Shown in pieces: positions 7,371 to 13,851 of a stretch of 13,851 bases of DNA. The position numbers were made by a program, and so were the translations under genes. Under the pieces are notes generated by a model. It saw only the letters and a list, made by a program, of their open reading frames with translations. It was not told where the DNA came from and did not search any database. This stretch comes from CAZRZN01 sp964604565 (lineage in GTDB: Bacteria; Pseudomonadota; Alphaproteobacteria; Rhodobacterales; Rhodobacteraceae), in the NCBI GenBank assembly GCA_964604565.1, contig CAZRZN010000100.1:1-13851 (forward strand), given 5' to 3'. The first letter of the stretch is position 1, and every line of letters starts with the position of its first letter.

Positions 7371-8158
7371 GCGTCGGACTCCTTGTTTGCGCGGCGGGTA
7401 AAGCGTTCGGCCCAGATGCCGATGACAGCGGTCAGAATCAGCGCAACGGTGGCGATGGCGTTGATTTCCGGGCTCATGCCGGAACGGAGTTTGGCAAAGA
7501 TCAGCACCGGCAGCGTCGGCTCATACCCCCCGAGGAAGAAGGAGCGGACGAAGTCGTCAAAGCTGAGAAGCAGGCAAAAGATCGACGCGCCCAGGATCGC
7601 GGGCACAAGATAGGGCAGCGTGATCCGCGAAAAGGCGATGAACGGATCGGCCCCAAGATCGCGGGCGGCCTCTATCTGGCTTTTCGGAAGGGTCGACAGC
7701 CGCGCCATCACGACCAGCGCCACGAAGGGCACGTTGTGCACCGCATGGGCCCAGACAATCGCGCCCATCCCCGGCTCGATCCCCAGCCAGCGGGCATAGA
7801 TGCGGAACGCGATGGCAGAGATGATCCCCGGCACCAGCGCGGGCAGCACGGTCAGCCCGAAGATCGCCGTGCGCCCAAGAAAGCTGCGGCCCTGCAAGAG
7901 TACGGCGATCCATGTGCCAACAAAGACGGAGACAAGCGTGGACAGCACCGCGATGGCGATGGAATAGCCAAAAGTCGACAACACCTCGGCATCGTTGAAG
8001 ACACCGGTGTACCAATCAAGGGTCCAGGACCGGATCGGAAACCCGATGAAGTTGCTGTCCTTGAAGCCCATGAGAACCATCAACAACAGCGGAACAAAGA
8101 CGTAGAGGACAAAGGCCCAGTAGAAGCAGCTGAGAAAGATGCGGTTGCCACGGTTCAT
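7367..8158 (-). CDS. ABC transporter permease, PotC-like
   Basis: This 263-residue inner-membrane permease has six predicted helices, the first at about residues 8-30. The cytoplasmic EAA loop that docks on the ATPase reads QIEAARDLGADPFIAFSRI (residues 161-179). Conserved PotC-type stretches include SFDDFVRSFFLGG (199-211). The start at 8158 (MNRGNRIFL) is preferred because AAGGGGGAC lies just upstream and the first helix follows directly. An upstream in-frame start would add 35 hydrophilic residues encoded inside the other permease gene. The ATG overlaps the stop of the PotB-like gene by four bases, and the stop overlaps the ATPase start by four bases. It forms the heterodimeric channel with its neighbour. 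Confidence 0.95.
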   Translation of the reverse strand: MNRGNRIFLSCFYWAFVLYVFVPLLLMVLMGFKDSNFIGFPIRSWTLDWYTGVFNDAEVLSTFGYSIAIAVLSTLVSVFVGTWIAVLLQGRSFLGRTAIFGLTVLPALVPGIISAIAFRIYARWLGIEPGMGAIVWAHAVHNVPFVALVVMARLSTLPKSQIEAARDLGADPFIAFSRITLPYLVPAILGASIFCLLLSFDDFVRSFFLGGYEPTLPVLIFAKLRSGMSPEINAIATVALILTAVIGIWAERFTRRANKESDA

Positions 8159-9141
8159 TTCGTGTCCCCCTTGCGGAGCATGTTCATCAGCTTCTGAAAG
8201 GCCCCGGTGATGATCAGTGCCGCGAGGAACATGATCGTCGCAAAGGCCGCGCCCGTAGGCCATTGATCCCCGGCGACGTGGAAGAAACCCGCAATGGTTT
8301 CGGCAAAGACCGTGGTGGATGGCCCGCCCAGCAGAACCGGCGTGGCGTAGAACCCTGTCGAGATCAGGAAGACCAGCGTGCAGCCGGACGAAATCCCTTC
8401 AATCGTCATGGGCAGCGTCACACGGCGGAACCGCGTCCATGCCCCTGCGCCAAGGTCGGCGGCGGCCTCATTCAGGCTTTTGGGCAGCTTTTCCAACGCG
8501 GAATATAGCGGCAGCAGCATGTAGAGCGCGGTCAGGTAGACAATCCCGACGCCCATGGAAAAGCTGGTATACATGAAGGGAATGGGCCGGTCGATCAGGC
8601 CGAAGAACCGCAACACGAGGTTCACGGCCCCGGTATTGCCCAGCAGGATCATGATGGCATAGGTCCGCACGATCTCCCCCACCCAGAAGGGGATGAGCAG
8701 CAGCAAAAGCATCAGCATCTGGTTTCGGCGGCTGACATGGCGGGCCAGAAAATAGGCCACCGGATAGGTTATGATCAGCGTGCAGAAGGTAAAGACCGCG
8801 GCAAAGGTCAGCGTCCGGAAAAACGGCATCCAGAAGATGCTGTCTCCGAAGAACCGCATGTAATTGTCGAAGGTAAAGCTTTGTTCCACACCCGGCGCGA
8901 CCGGATAGGCGTCCGTCAGGCTGACGCGCAACATTTGCAGCATGGGTCCAAGGTGCTGCGTCAGCACCCAAAGCACCGGCAGCGCGGCAAGGATCAGGAA
9001 TTGGCGTCGGGGTGAGGCCGTCACAAGCCGCATCAGCGCATGATATGGCCCCCAGGAGGACAGTCGGCCCCAGAAAGTCCGATCCGCGGTCTTTCGGCCA
9101 ATGGTCTGCCCATCCCGCCGCGTGGATGCGTCGTAGGTCAT
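8155..9141 (-). CDS. ABC transporter permease, PotB-like
   Basis: This is a 328-residue inner-membrane permease. A hydrophilic, basic N-terminal stretch of about 45 residues precedes the first helix (QFLILAALPVLWVLTQHLG, residues 47-65), which makes it longer than E. coli PotB (about 275-285). Five further helices follow. The EAA loop SLNEAAADLGAGAWTRFRRV (residues 222-241) is the docking site for the ATPase. GGPSTTVFAETI (272-283) is typical of PotB-type permeases. The ATG at 9141 has GGAAAG eight bases upstream. It lies 76 bases after the binding-protein gene, with a stem-loop between them, and overlaps the PotC-like gene by four bases. The extended N-terminus could be shorter in reality, but no better start with a ribosome site is visible. 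Confidence 0.94.
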   Translation of the reverse strand: MTYDASTRRDGQTIGRKTADRTFWGRLSSWGPYHALMRLVTASPRRQFLILAALPVLWVLTQHLGPMLQMLRVSLTDAYPVAPGVEQSFTFDNYMRFFGDSIFWMPFFRTLTFAAVFTFCTLIITYPVAYFLARHVSRRNQMLMLLLLLIPFWVGEIVRTYAIMILLGNTGAVNLVLRFFGLIDRPIPFMYTSFSMGVGIVYLTALYMLLPLYSALEKLPKSLNEAAADLGAGAWTRFRRVTLPMTIEGISSGCTLVFLISTGFYATPVLLGGPSTTVFAETIAGFFHVAGDQWPTGAAFATIMFLAALIITGAFQKLMNMLRKGDTK

Positions 9142-9164
9142 GCGATCATCTTTCCGGAAGTGTC

Positions 9165-9203
9165 AAAAGCCCCCGCCCCGCGATGCACGCAGGACAGGGG
9201 CGG
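9165..9203 (-). terminator. Stem-loop between binding-protein and permease genes (possible attenuator)
   Basis: On the minus strand CCGCCCC (9203-9197) can pair perfectly with GGGGCGG (9179-9173) across a 17-base spacer, followed by GGGC and a short TTTT run (9168-9165). This lies in the 76-base gap just after the binding-protein stop. Such partial terminators or RNA-stabilising stems are common after periplasmic binding-protein genes and let that protein be made in excess over the permeases. The U-run is short, so read-through is expected. Confidence 0.5.
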
Positions 9204-9217
9204 ATTTACCGATGAGA

Positions 9218-10327
9218 TCAGGCGGCCTTGACCGCCTCAACGGCCGGATCGACCAGTTTGTATTTCATGTCGTTCGCCTCGGCCCGGAAGAACTGCAAGT
9301 TGGCCAGTTGCTCTTCGGGGAAGGAGGTCGACTTCCTTTCCAGCTCGGTCAGATACTGGTCCGCGCCCTTGTAGGTGGAGATGAAGCCCGATGCCTTGGT
9401 CATCGCAGCCCCGATTTCCGGCGAGGCCAGAATGGCATCGAGGAAGGTATAGGCGTTGTCGACGTTGGGCGCGTTGTTCGCGATGTTGTAGGTATAGACG
9501 AACCCGTAGGATCCCTCGCGCGGGATCGTCATGGCCAGCGGGAAGCCGTCGTTGATCAGCGCGGCGGCCGGACCGTTCCAGGAATGACCCAGCACGATGT
9601 CCTGATTGACCATCATCTGCTGGAATTCGGCGCCACCGTCATAATACTTGCGCACCAGCGACTTGTGCTCGATCAGGAAATTCTTGGCTTCCTCGACGAT
9701 GGCCGCGGCCTTTTCGGGGTCGTCCATATAGGCGACCATGTTGCCGTCATACCCCTTCATCAGCATGACGATCGACATCATGTCCTGGATGATATAGGCA
9801 GTCTGCCCCTTGTATTTCTCGCTGAACAGCGTGTCCCAGGTCAGTGCTTCTTCCTCGGTGACGTAGTCGGTGTTGTAGGACAGCACCTCCATCCCGGACA
9901 GGATCGGCGCGCCCCACTTGTTGCCGTTGATCGTCGACCAGTCCGATTCCGAGAAGGTCGGGTTGATGTTACCCCAGTTGGACAGGCGATCCGTGTCCAG
10001 CGGCGCCAGAAGCTCGCTGTCGATGAATTGCAGGAACCGGTGGCCCGCCACGGTCATGATGTCCACGGTCGGGTTGGGTTGTTCGGCGGCGAGCAGGTTG
10101 AACTGCTTGCCCTGGTCATCCACGAGACGGACATTCACCTTGATCCCGGTCTCGGCCTCGAACTGCTCCTTGAAGGCTTCCGGCACGAAGTCGTTATAGG
10201 TCCAGATGTTCACCTCTCCGCCGGATTGCGCGGACGCGCGGCGCAGATACGCCGGTGAGGCCAGCAGGGCGCCCGTCGCGGCGGCAGTGCCCAGAAAACG
10301 GCGGCGGTTGTAGATCAGTTTTGTCAT
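9218..10327 (-). CDS. Periplasmic substrate-binding protein, PotD-like, Tat-exported
   Basis: This 369-residue solute receptor belongs to the polyamine/opine-type importer. The N-terminus has a twin-arginine signal, NRRRFLGTAAATGALL (residues 7-22), with likely cleavage after ASA at residue 33. The mature protein begins near SGGEVNIWTYNDFVPE and runs EQFEAETGIKVNV and SGMEVLSYNTDYV, typical of the PotD-type (group 1/13) binding-protein fold. Against E. coli PotD, the segment EGSYGFVYTYNIANNAPN (271-288) aligns without gaps with the PotD stretch carrying Trp255 and Asp257, but has Phe276 and Tyr278 there. The ligand is therefore probably not a linear polyamine. AAGGAG lies upstream of the ATG. 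The gene follows the opine dehydrogenase-like gene by 62 bases and precedes the permeases, so it is the first gene of the importer block. Family confidence is high; ligand unknown. Confidence 0.94.
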   Translation of the reverse strand: MTKLIYNRRRFLGTAAATGALLASPAYLRRASAQSGGEVNIWTYNDFVPEAFKEQFEAETGIKVNVRLVDDQGKQFNLLAAEQPNPTVDIMTVAGHRFLQFIDSELLAPLDTDRLSNWGNINPTFSESDWSTINGNKWGAPILSGMEVLSYNTDYVTEEEALTWDTLFSEKYKGQTAYIIQDMMSIVMLMKGYDGNMVAYMDDPEKAAAIVEEAKNFLIEHKSLVRKYYDGGAEFQQMMVNQDIVLGHSWNGPAAALINDGFPLAMTIPREGSYGFVYTYNIANNAPNVDNAYTFLDAILASPEIGAAMTKASGFISTYKGADQYLTELERKSTSFPEEQLANLQFFRAEANDMKYKLVDPAVEAVKAA

Positions 10328-10389
10328 TTTGGTCTCTCCTTGTTGGTCCCGTGGTCGTTTTGGTTTTTGGTTTTTTGTGTATTGTGGTT

Positions 10390-11484
10390 TCAGACGGCGC
10401 CTTCGGGGTGACGCAACACCCCGCTGCGCGCCGCCTGTGTCAGATCGTCGAGGCTGTAGCGGTCCAGATCAAGTGCTTTCAGGATTTCGTTCTCTTCTTC
10501 GAAGTCGCGGCCATACATGGCCGAAAAAATGCGAATACCTGCCTCATGCAAAGGCGCGGGATGGCCCGCAAGCCGCCCCAATGCGGCGGTCAGCACCAGT
10601 CCGTATGGCACGTCTTCGGTGACATATCGGCTGTCGGCGGTGGCCGGACCGGTCCCGCCGTTGCCCTGCGCATGCATCTGCTGATTCATTTCGGAAATCG
10701 AGGCCACAGGCACATGGAACGACAGGTGGAAATGCTCAAAGATCGTCTTGACCTCAAGGCCCAGCGCATGGGCGATGGCCAACCGTTCCTCATCCAGTGC
10801 TTCCAGCAGGCGGCCCACCGTCGGGGTCACGTTCTGCCCCTGGCTCCAGGTTTCGCCGCGCTCCATCCGGGTGATGTTGCCCAGCGCGATACCCATGTGG
10901 TTTTGCGGGTTCAGGTTCGACAGAGAGATCGCCAACAGGCCATCGCGTGACTGGAACCGATCCCCGAACAGGGTCTGACACAGGGCCAATGCCTCCTCCG
11001 ACCGATCGGCCGGAACGGTGCACAGGTCGACGCGGCTGCGGACCGTGTTTACCTTTACCTCGGTGCCGGACTGTCGCCGCCCGGTGCAGATTGTCGTGCC
11101 CCAGGCCGTGATCGGCACTTTTACGCCCCGCTCTGCCAGAAGCTGCGCAAGATAGACCGCCCCCAACGAGGCATGGGACGAGATGATCACCTGATGGCGC
11201 GGCGTGATATGGGGGGCCAGCGCGTCCAGCGCGGTCTTGTGACCATATCCCGGCAGCGTCAGGATCAGAACGTCATTCTCTTGGGCCAGCGCGTGCGCGG
11301 ATGCCGCGATGCGCGGGGTCATCGACGTTTCCACTGCGCCAGTCGCGATCAGCGGCGCCCCTTCGGCCAGATCCGCCGTGCCAGCCCCCGAAGGCGACCA
11401 GAGCATAGGGTCATGGCCCTGCTCATGCAGAACAGCTGCGGTCCCGAACGCGATGGAGCCTGCGCCAGCCAATCCGATCTTCAT
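10390..11484 (-). CDS. NAD/NADP octopine (opine) dehydrogenase-family protein
   Basis: This 364-residue cytoplasmic oxidoreductase has two domains. The N-terminal Rossmann fold opens with MKIGLAGAGSIAFG (G7, G9, G14), a dinucleotide-binding loop, and continues with DVLILTLPGYGH. The C-terminal helical domain fits the octopine/nopaline dehydrogenase family. SNLNPQNHMGIALGN contains His196, in the position of the catalytic histidine of opine dehydrogenases, and TEDVPYGLV (289-297) is a conserved family stretch. Such enzymes reductively join a 2-oxo acid to an amino group, or do the reverse to break down opines. Its place between AhpD-like genes and an ABC importer suggests degradation of an imported N-carboxyalkyl amine or amino acid, but direction and substrate are inferred only. 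The start has AGAGGA upstream, about nine bases away. A ketopantoate reductase-like role is less likely given the C-terminal motifs. Confidence 0.85.
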   Translation of the reverse strand: MKIGLAGAGSIAFGTAAVLHEQGHDPMLWSPSGAGTADLAEGAPLIATGAVETSMTPRIAASAHALAQENDVLILTLPGYGHKTALDALAPHITPRHQVIISSHASLGAVYLAQLLAERGVKVPITAWGTTICTGRRQSGTEVKVNTVRSRVDLCTVPADRSEEALALCQTLFGDRFQSRDGLLAISLSNLNPQNHMGIALGNITRMERGETWSQGQNVTPTVGRLLEALDEERLAIAHALGLEVKTIFEHFHLSFHVPVASISEMNQQMHAQGNGGTGPATADSRYVTEDVPYGLVLTAALGRLAGHPAPLHEAGIRIFSAMYGRDFEEENEILKALDLDRYSLDDLTQAARSGVLRHPEGAV

Positions 11485-11523
11485 GTGCCCAAATCCTCTA
11501 CTTACTGTCAGCTCACGCGCATG

Positions 11524-11551
11524 CCCTGGATCGACAGGGGCCCATCGGGCC
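11524..11551. repeat. Two adjacent short inverted repeats in the gap before the opine dehydrogenase-like gene
   Basis: In the 111-base gap (11485-11595), CCCTG-GATCGA-CAGGG (11524-11539) and GGCCC-ATC-GGGCC (11539-11551) can each form a five-pair hairpin. They are too short and lack a U-run for a standard terminator. They may be a transcript-processing or regulatory element, or chance. No clear promoter was found in the gap, and the gap divides the oxidative genes from the opine dehydrogenase/transport genes. Confidence 0.25.
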
Positions 11552-11595
11552 GGTGCGCGCGGGCAAATCCAATCCCCGAATACGGTGGCTGGCCT

Positions 11596-12186
11596 CTATG
11601 CCTCTTCACTTTCGGTCCGGACCGGATCGCCAAGCACATGCATCAGGCGATTTGCCCAACCAAACAGCGATGACGAAAGCACAAGATCCAGAATTTCGGC
11701 CTCGTCCAGCCCGGCCTCGCGCAGGGCCGTCATCTGTTCGCGGCCCGCCCTGGATGGACATTCCGACAGGGCAACCGCGAAATCAAAGATCGCCCGGTCC
11801 CGCGGGCCAAGCTCCGCATTCACCCCGTCCCGGAAAAGCGCGTCGGTGACCTCTGTCGATTTCTCAAGCTGCGCGTGGCGCATCGCGTGGACTGCTGCGC
11901 AGTAAATGCAATGATTGACCATCGACGCGGCAAGCGCCCCCAGCTCCCGTTCCGCGCGGCTCATTCCGCCCTTGTCATACATGATGCCGTTGAACAGGGG
12001 AGACCGCACCTTGAGGCTTTCGACGTCATGGGCCAGCGTCAGCACGTAATCCGACACCTTGGTGTTGGATGGCGTCACCTTCAGCGCGTCCAACTGTTCT
12101 TCGGTCGCCTCCTGCAGATCGACCGGGGTGACGCGTGGCTGCCAATGCGGCACGTTGCGGGTGAATTTCGTGATGACCTTGCTCAT
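11596..12186 (-). CDS. AhpD-like peroxidase-related protein (CMD fold, CxxC)
   Basis: This 196-residue protein belongs to the carboxymuconolactone decarboxylase/AhpD superfamily, peroxidase-related branch. ERELGALAASMVNHCIYCAA (residues 79-98) with His100 gives the redox motif C93-x-x-C96-x-x-x-H100 of alkylhydroperoxidase D-type proteins. The C-terminal half has AEILDLVLSSSLFGWANRLM (163-182), which resembles the alkylhydroperoxidase-domain proteins grouped as Avi_7169-like, as far as I can judge from memory. Such proteins reduce peroxides or act as disulfide-exchange partners; the true substrate is unknown. The start MSKVITKF at 12186 overlaps the stop of the preceding gene by four bases (ATGA). 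The paired upstream gene encodes a cysteine-free relative, so the two may form a heteromer. Fold assignment is strong, function is not. Confidence 0.87.
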   Translation of the reverse strand: MSKVITKFTRNVPHWQPRVTPVDLQEATEEQLDALKVTPSNTKVSDYVLTLAHDVESLKVRSPLFNGIMYDKGGMSRAERELGALAASMVNHCIYCAAVHAMRHAQLEKSTEVTDALFRDGVNAELGPRDRAIFDFAVALSECPSRAGREQMTALREAGLDEAEILDLVLSSSLFGWANRLMHVLGDPVRTESEEA

Positions 12187-12662
12187 GCGGAAATGTCCTT
12201 CATCAGGCGCAGACCGGCGATCACGCGGATCTGGTAGGCCAGAAAGGCGTTCAACTCCGCCAGCCGGACGATATCGGCATCGGCCACACCTGCCGCCTGA
12301 AGATCCGACACGTCGCGCACCGCCACGTTCCGCGTGTCTGCCGCGACCCTGTCCATGAAAGCGACGACCGCAGATACCCCCTGCGCATCGCCGTCGTTGG
12401 CCGGATCCGCCAGCATGGCGAATTCGCCCGCGTCGGCGACAAACCTTGCGGCCAGTTCCGCATCTGAGTTCAGCGTTGCGATCCGCGCGGCAAGGCCAGC
12501 GCGCAAGGCGTGGCTCCACGGGCCGGGATCCTTCGGGCGCAGGACGGCGTCCTCAGCGGCCTGCGTCATGTCGAAAATCGAGGCGCGGGTTTCAACCGCG
12601 CGGCCAACCGGCGTATCCCCGGCGACGCCCGCGATCATCGTTGCAGTGGTATCCAGTCCCAT
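12183..12662 (-). CDS. Cysteine-free CMD-domain protein (Avi_7170-like)
   Basis: This is a 159-residue, mainly helical, alanine-rich protein. The C-terminal part, VADADIVRLAELNAFLAYQI (residues 126-145) followed by RVIAGLRLM, closely matches what I recall of the CMD-domain proteins grouped as Avi_7170-like, which are usually encoded next to an AhpD-like protein, as here. It has no cysteine at all, so it cannot carry out CxxC redox chemistry and may be a structural or substrate-binding partner of its neighbour. The ATG at 12662 shares one base with the stop of the monooxygenase-like gene (TGATG), and AAGGGGAAAG lies about nine bases upstream, inside that gene; this decides the start. Longer in-frame extensions upstream are cysteine-rich and unlike the family. 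It overlaps the AhpD-like gene by four bases. Confidence 0.78.
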   Translation of the reverse strand: MGLDTTATMIAGVAGDTPVGRAVETRASIFDMTQAAEDAVLRPKDPGPWSHALRAGLAARIATLNSDAELAARFVADAGEFAMLADPANDGDAQGVSAVVAFMDRVAADTRNVAVRDVSDLQAAGVADADIVRLAELNAFLAYQIRVIAGLRLMKDISA

Positions 12663-13851
12663 CAGGCCACTTTCCCCTTCTTTTCCGCAGGCGCAAGTTC
12701 GGAAGGTTCCCATTCGCTGCCGTCGAGTTCGGGCTTGGCATAGTCCAGCATGGCCTGCCAGTGATCGCGCACATCCTCGACATACAACTCCGCCGCCACG
12801 GCGCGCGCCAGCCATGCGGCCCCTTCGGAAATTCCCGGAATGTCGCCGCTGACCTTTCCCAAACTGGCCGATGCGCCGTAGTTGAAGCAATAGACATTGG
12901 CAAGCCAAGGCGCGGTTCCGGGCACCTTTTCGCGAAAGGTGAAATTCGCGTTCAGGTAGGGAAAGCTTCCCAGATCGCGGGACTGCTCATCCTCCGGCGG
13001 GGTATATACATCGCGCCACAGAAGAATGTCGCCCGCCGCATCGCCGAATTCCGTCCGGGACATCGGGTCAATGGTGAACCCGGTGCCCAGAATGACGAAA
13101 TCCGCCTCGTATGACGAACCATCGGCAAAGCCCACCTGCACGGCGCCATCCTTTTCCACGGTCGTTTCCACCGCCTTGCCAAAGTGGAAATAGGCATTGG
13201 GATGGCGGCTGACCCTTTTGGTGGAGCCATGCGGCGGCGGGGTCTGGGTGGCAAAGGAATACTGCATGAACCGCCAGCGCCATTCGTCTGGCAGGCTGGC
13301 ATAGCCGGCAGTAAATCCGAAAGAGCCGATCCCCATCATCTTGTTGATCGTCGGCATCTCCTTGCGGCGGACGAGATGACGGACCTCGGACGCGCCATGC
13401 TCCAACGCCTCTGCCGCATTGTCCACGGCGGATGCGCCCACGCCCACCACCGCGACGCGTTTGTCCTTGAGCGCGGCGAAATCGATCTCATCCGCACTAT
13501 GCGCCCAATACCGTGGAGGAAGATCCGCTACGAAACCCGGAATGTTCGGCTGCCCCGTGCCATCCCGGCCCGTGGCAAAGATCAGCTTGCGGGTCAGGAT
13601 CGTATCTTCGACCGCGCCTGACAGATGCAGGCGCAGCAGGTCGCCCTCTGGCTCGACCAGATCGACGGAAACGCCGTTCTCTGTCGGGATGTCCAGAACG
13701 GAGCGATACCAGCGCAGGTAATCCATCCACATGGGACGCGGGATCTTGTCCAGATCGTCCCATGCCGCCGTGCCGAATTGCGCCCGATACCATGCCTGAA
13801 AGGTCAGCGCGCCATGTCCGTAGGCCGGGCCGGTCAACTCCTTCGGGGAGC
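12662..13851 (-). CDS. Flavin-containing monooxygenase-like NAD(P)/FAD protein (N-terminus outside window)
   Basis: The frame is open to the window edge, so about 395 C-terminal residues are seen and the start, with the first FAD-binding GxGxxG, lies beyond base 13851. The visible part begins SPKELTGPAYGHGALTFQAW, found in the middle of large (about 600-residue) FMO-type flavoproteins. It continues with LIFATGRDGTGQPNIPGF and the second Rossmann loop VAVVGVGASAVDNAAEAL (about 13400-13450), which binds NADPH in such enzymes. FVILGTGFTIDP (about 13058-13093) is the conserved ATG-type motif before the C-terminal domain. These enzymes use NADPH and O2 to oxygenate amines, sulfides or ketones, or act as plain oxidoreductases; the substrate cannot be read here. 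A TTG at 13837 could start a short ORF but lies inside the conserved motif. It is the first visible gene of the cluster, coupled to the CMD-domain gene by a one-base stop/start overlap. Confidence 0.88.
   Translation of the reverse strand, partial: SPKELTGPAYGHGALTFQAWYRAQFGTAAWDDLDKIPRPMWMDYLRWYRSVLDIPTENGVSVDLVEPEGDLLRLHLSGAVEDTILTRKLIFATGRDGTGQPNIPGFVADLPPRYWAHSADEIDFAALKDKRVAVVGVGASAVDNAAEALEHGASEVRHLVRRKEMPTINKMMGIGSFGFTAGYASLPDEWRWRFMQYSFATQTPPPHGSTKRVSRHPNAYFHFGKAVETTVEKDGAVQVGFADGSSYEADFVILGTGFTIDPMSRTEFGDAAGDILLWRDVYTPPEDEQSRDLGSFPYLNANFTFREKVPGTAPWLANVYCFNYGASASLGKVSGDIPGISEGAAWLARAVAAELYVEDVRDHWQAMLDYAKPELDGSEWEPSELAPAEKKGKVA

Noticed and set aside
6348..8197. Long plus-strand open frames opposite the ATPase and PotC-like permease genes
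   Set aside because: The products have no domain or membrane pattern and are rich in Arg, Pro and His; the minus-strand ABC genes explain the coding signal.
8159..8263. Longer start for the PotC-like permease
   Set aside because: It would add 35 hydrophilic residues inside the upstream gene, whereas the ATG at 8158 has a good ribosome site and a four-base coupling overlap.
9140..10258. Plus-strand open frame of 372 codons opposite the binding-protein gene
   Set aside because: Antisense shadow: no ribosome site, no recognisable motif, while the opposite strand encodes a clear Tat-exported binding protein.
1..13851. Mobile elements, CRISPR arrays, tRNA or rRNA genes
   Set aside because: No transposase, integrase, regularly spaced repeat or RNA-gene-like segment was seen; coding is continuous with typical chromosomal genes.

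Overview
The window is GC-rich, tightly packed DNA from an alphaproteobacterium, most likely of the Rhodobacteraceae/roseobacter group. This is inferred from protein character and gene content (fused MrpAB antiporter subunit, monomeric NADP-isocitrate dehydrogenase, Tat-exported polyamine/opine-type binding protein); no rRNA or other phylogenetic marker is present. There is no tRNA, rRNA, CRISPR array, insertion sequence or attachment site, and no stretch over 300 bases lacks a gene.

Region 1 (1-3784, plus strand) is the distal part of a group-2 Mrp/Pha/Mnh multisubunit Na+(K+)/H+ antiporter operon: the C-terminal part of a fused MrpA/MrpB protein, then MrpC, D, E, F and G. The genes overlap or lie within about 11 bases of each other. 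Together they form one inner-membrane complex that exchanges cytoplasmic Na+ or K+ for external protons. A perfect 38-base inverted repeat just after mrpG is a likely bidirectional terminator shared with the convergent next gene.

Region 2 (3856-6057, minus strand) is a single metabolic gene for monomeric isocitrate dehydrogenase (TCA cycle, NADPH and 2-oxoglutarate supply). It has its own 224-base upstream gap, which holds a palindrome that could be a regulator site.

Region 3 (6282-13851, minus strand, continuing beyond the window) is a co-directional catabolic or transport cluster. In transcription order it holds: a flavin-containing monooxygenase-like protein (N-terminus outside the window); a cysteine-free carboxymuconolactone-decarboxylase-fold protein; an AhpD-like protein with a CxxC motif; an octopine/opine dehydrogenase-family enzyme; and a complete PotD-B-C-A-type ABC importer. 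The first three genes are joined by 1- and 4-base stop/start overlaps, as are the two permease genes and the ATPase gene. The grouping suggests uptake and oxidative processing of an amine- or amino-acid-derived compound. The substrate is not evident: the binding protein has lost the Trp/Asp pair that E. coli PotD uses to hold polyamines. This cluster is the most interesting part of the window.
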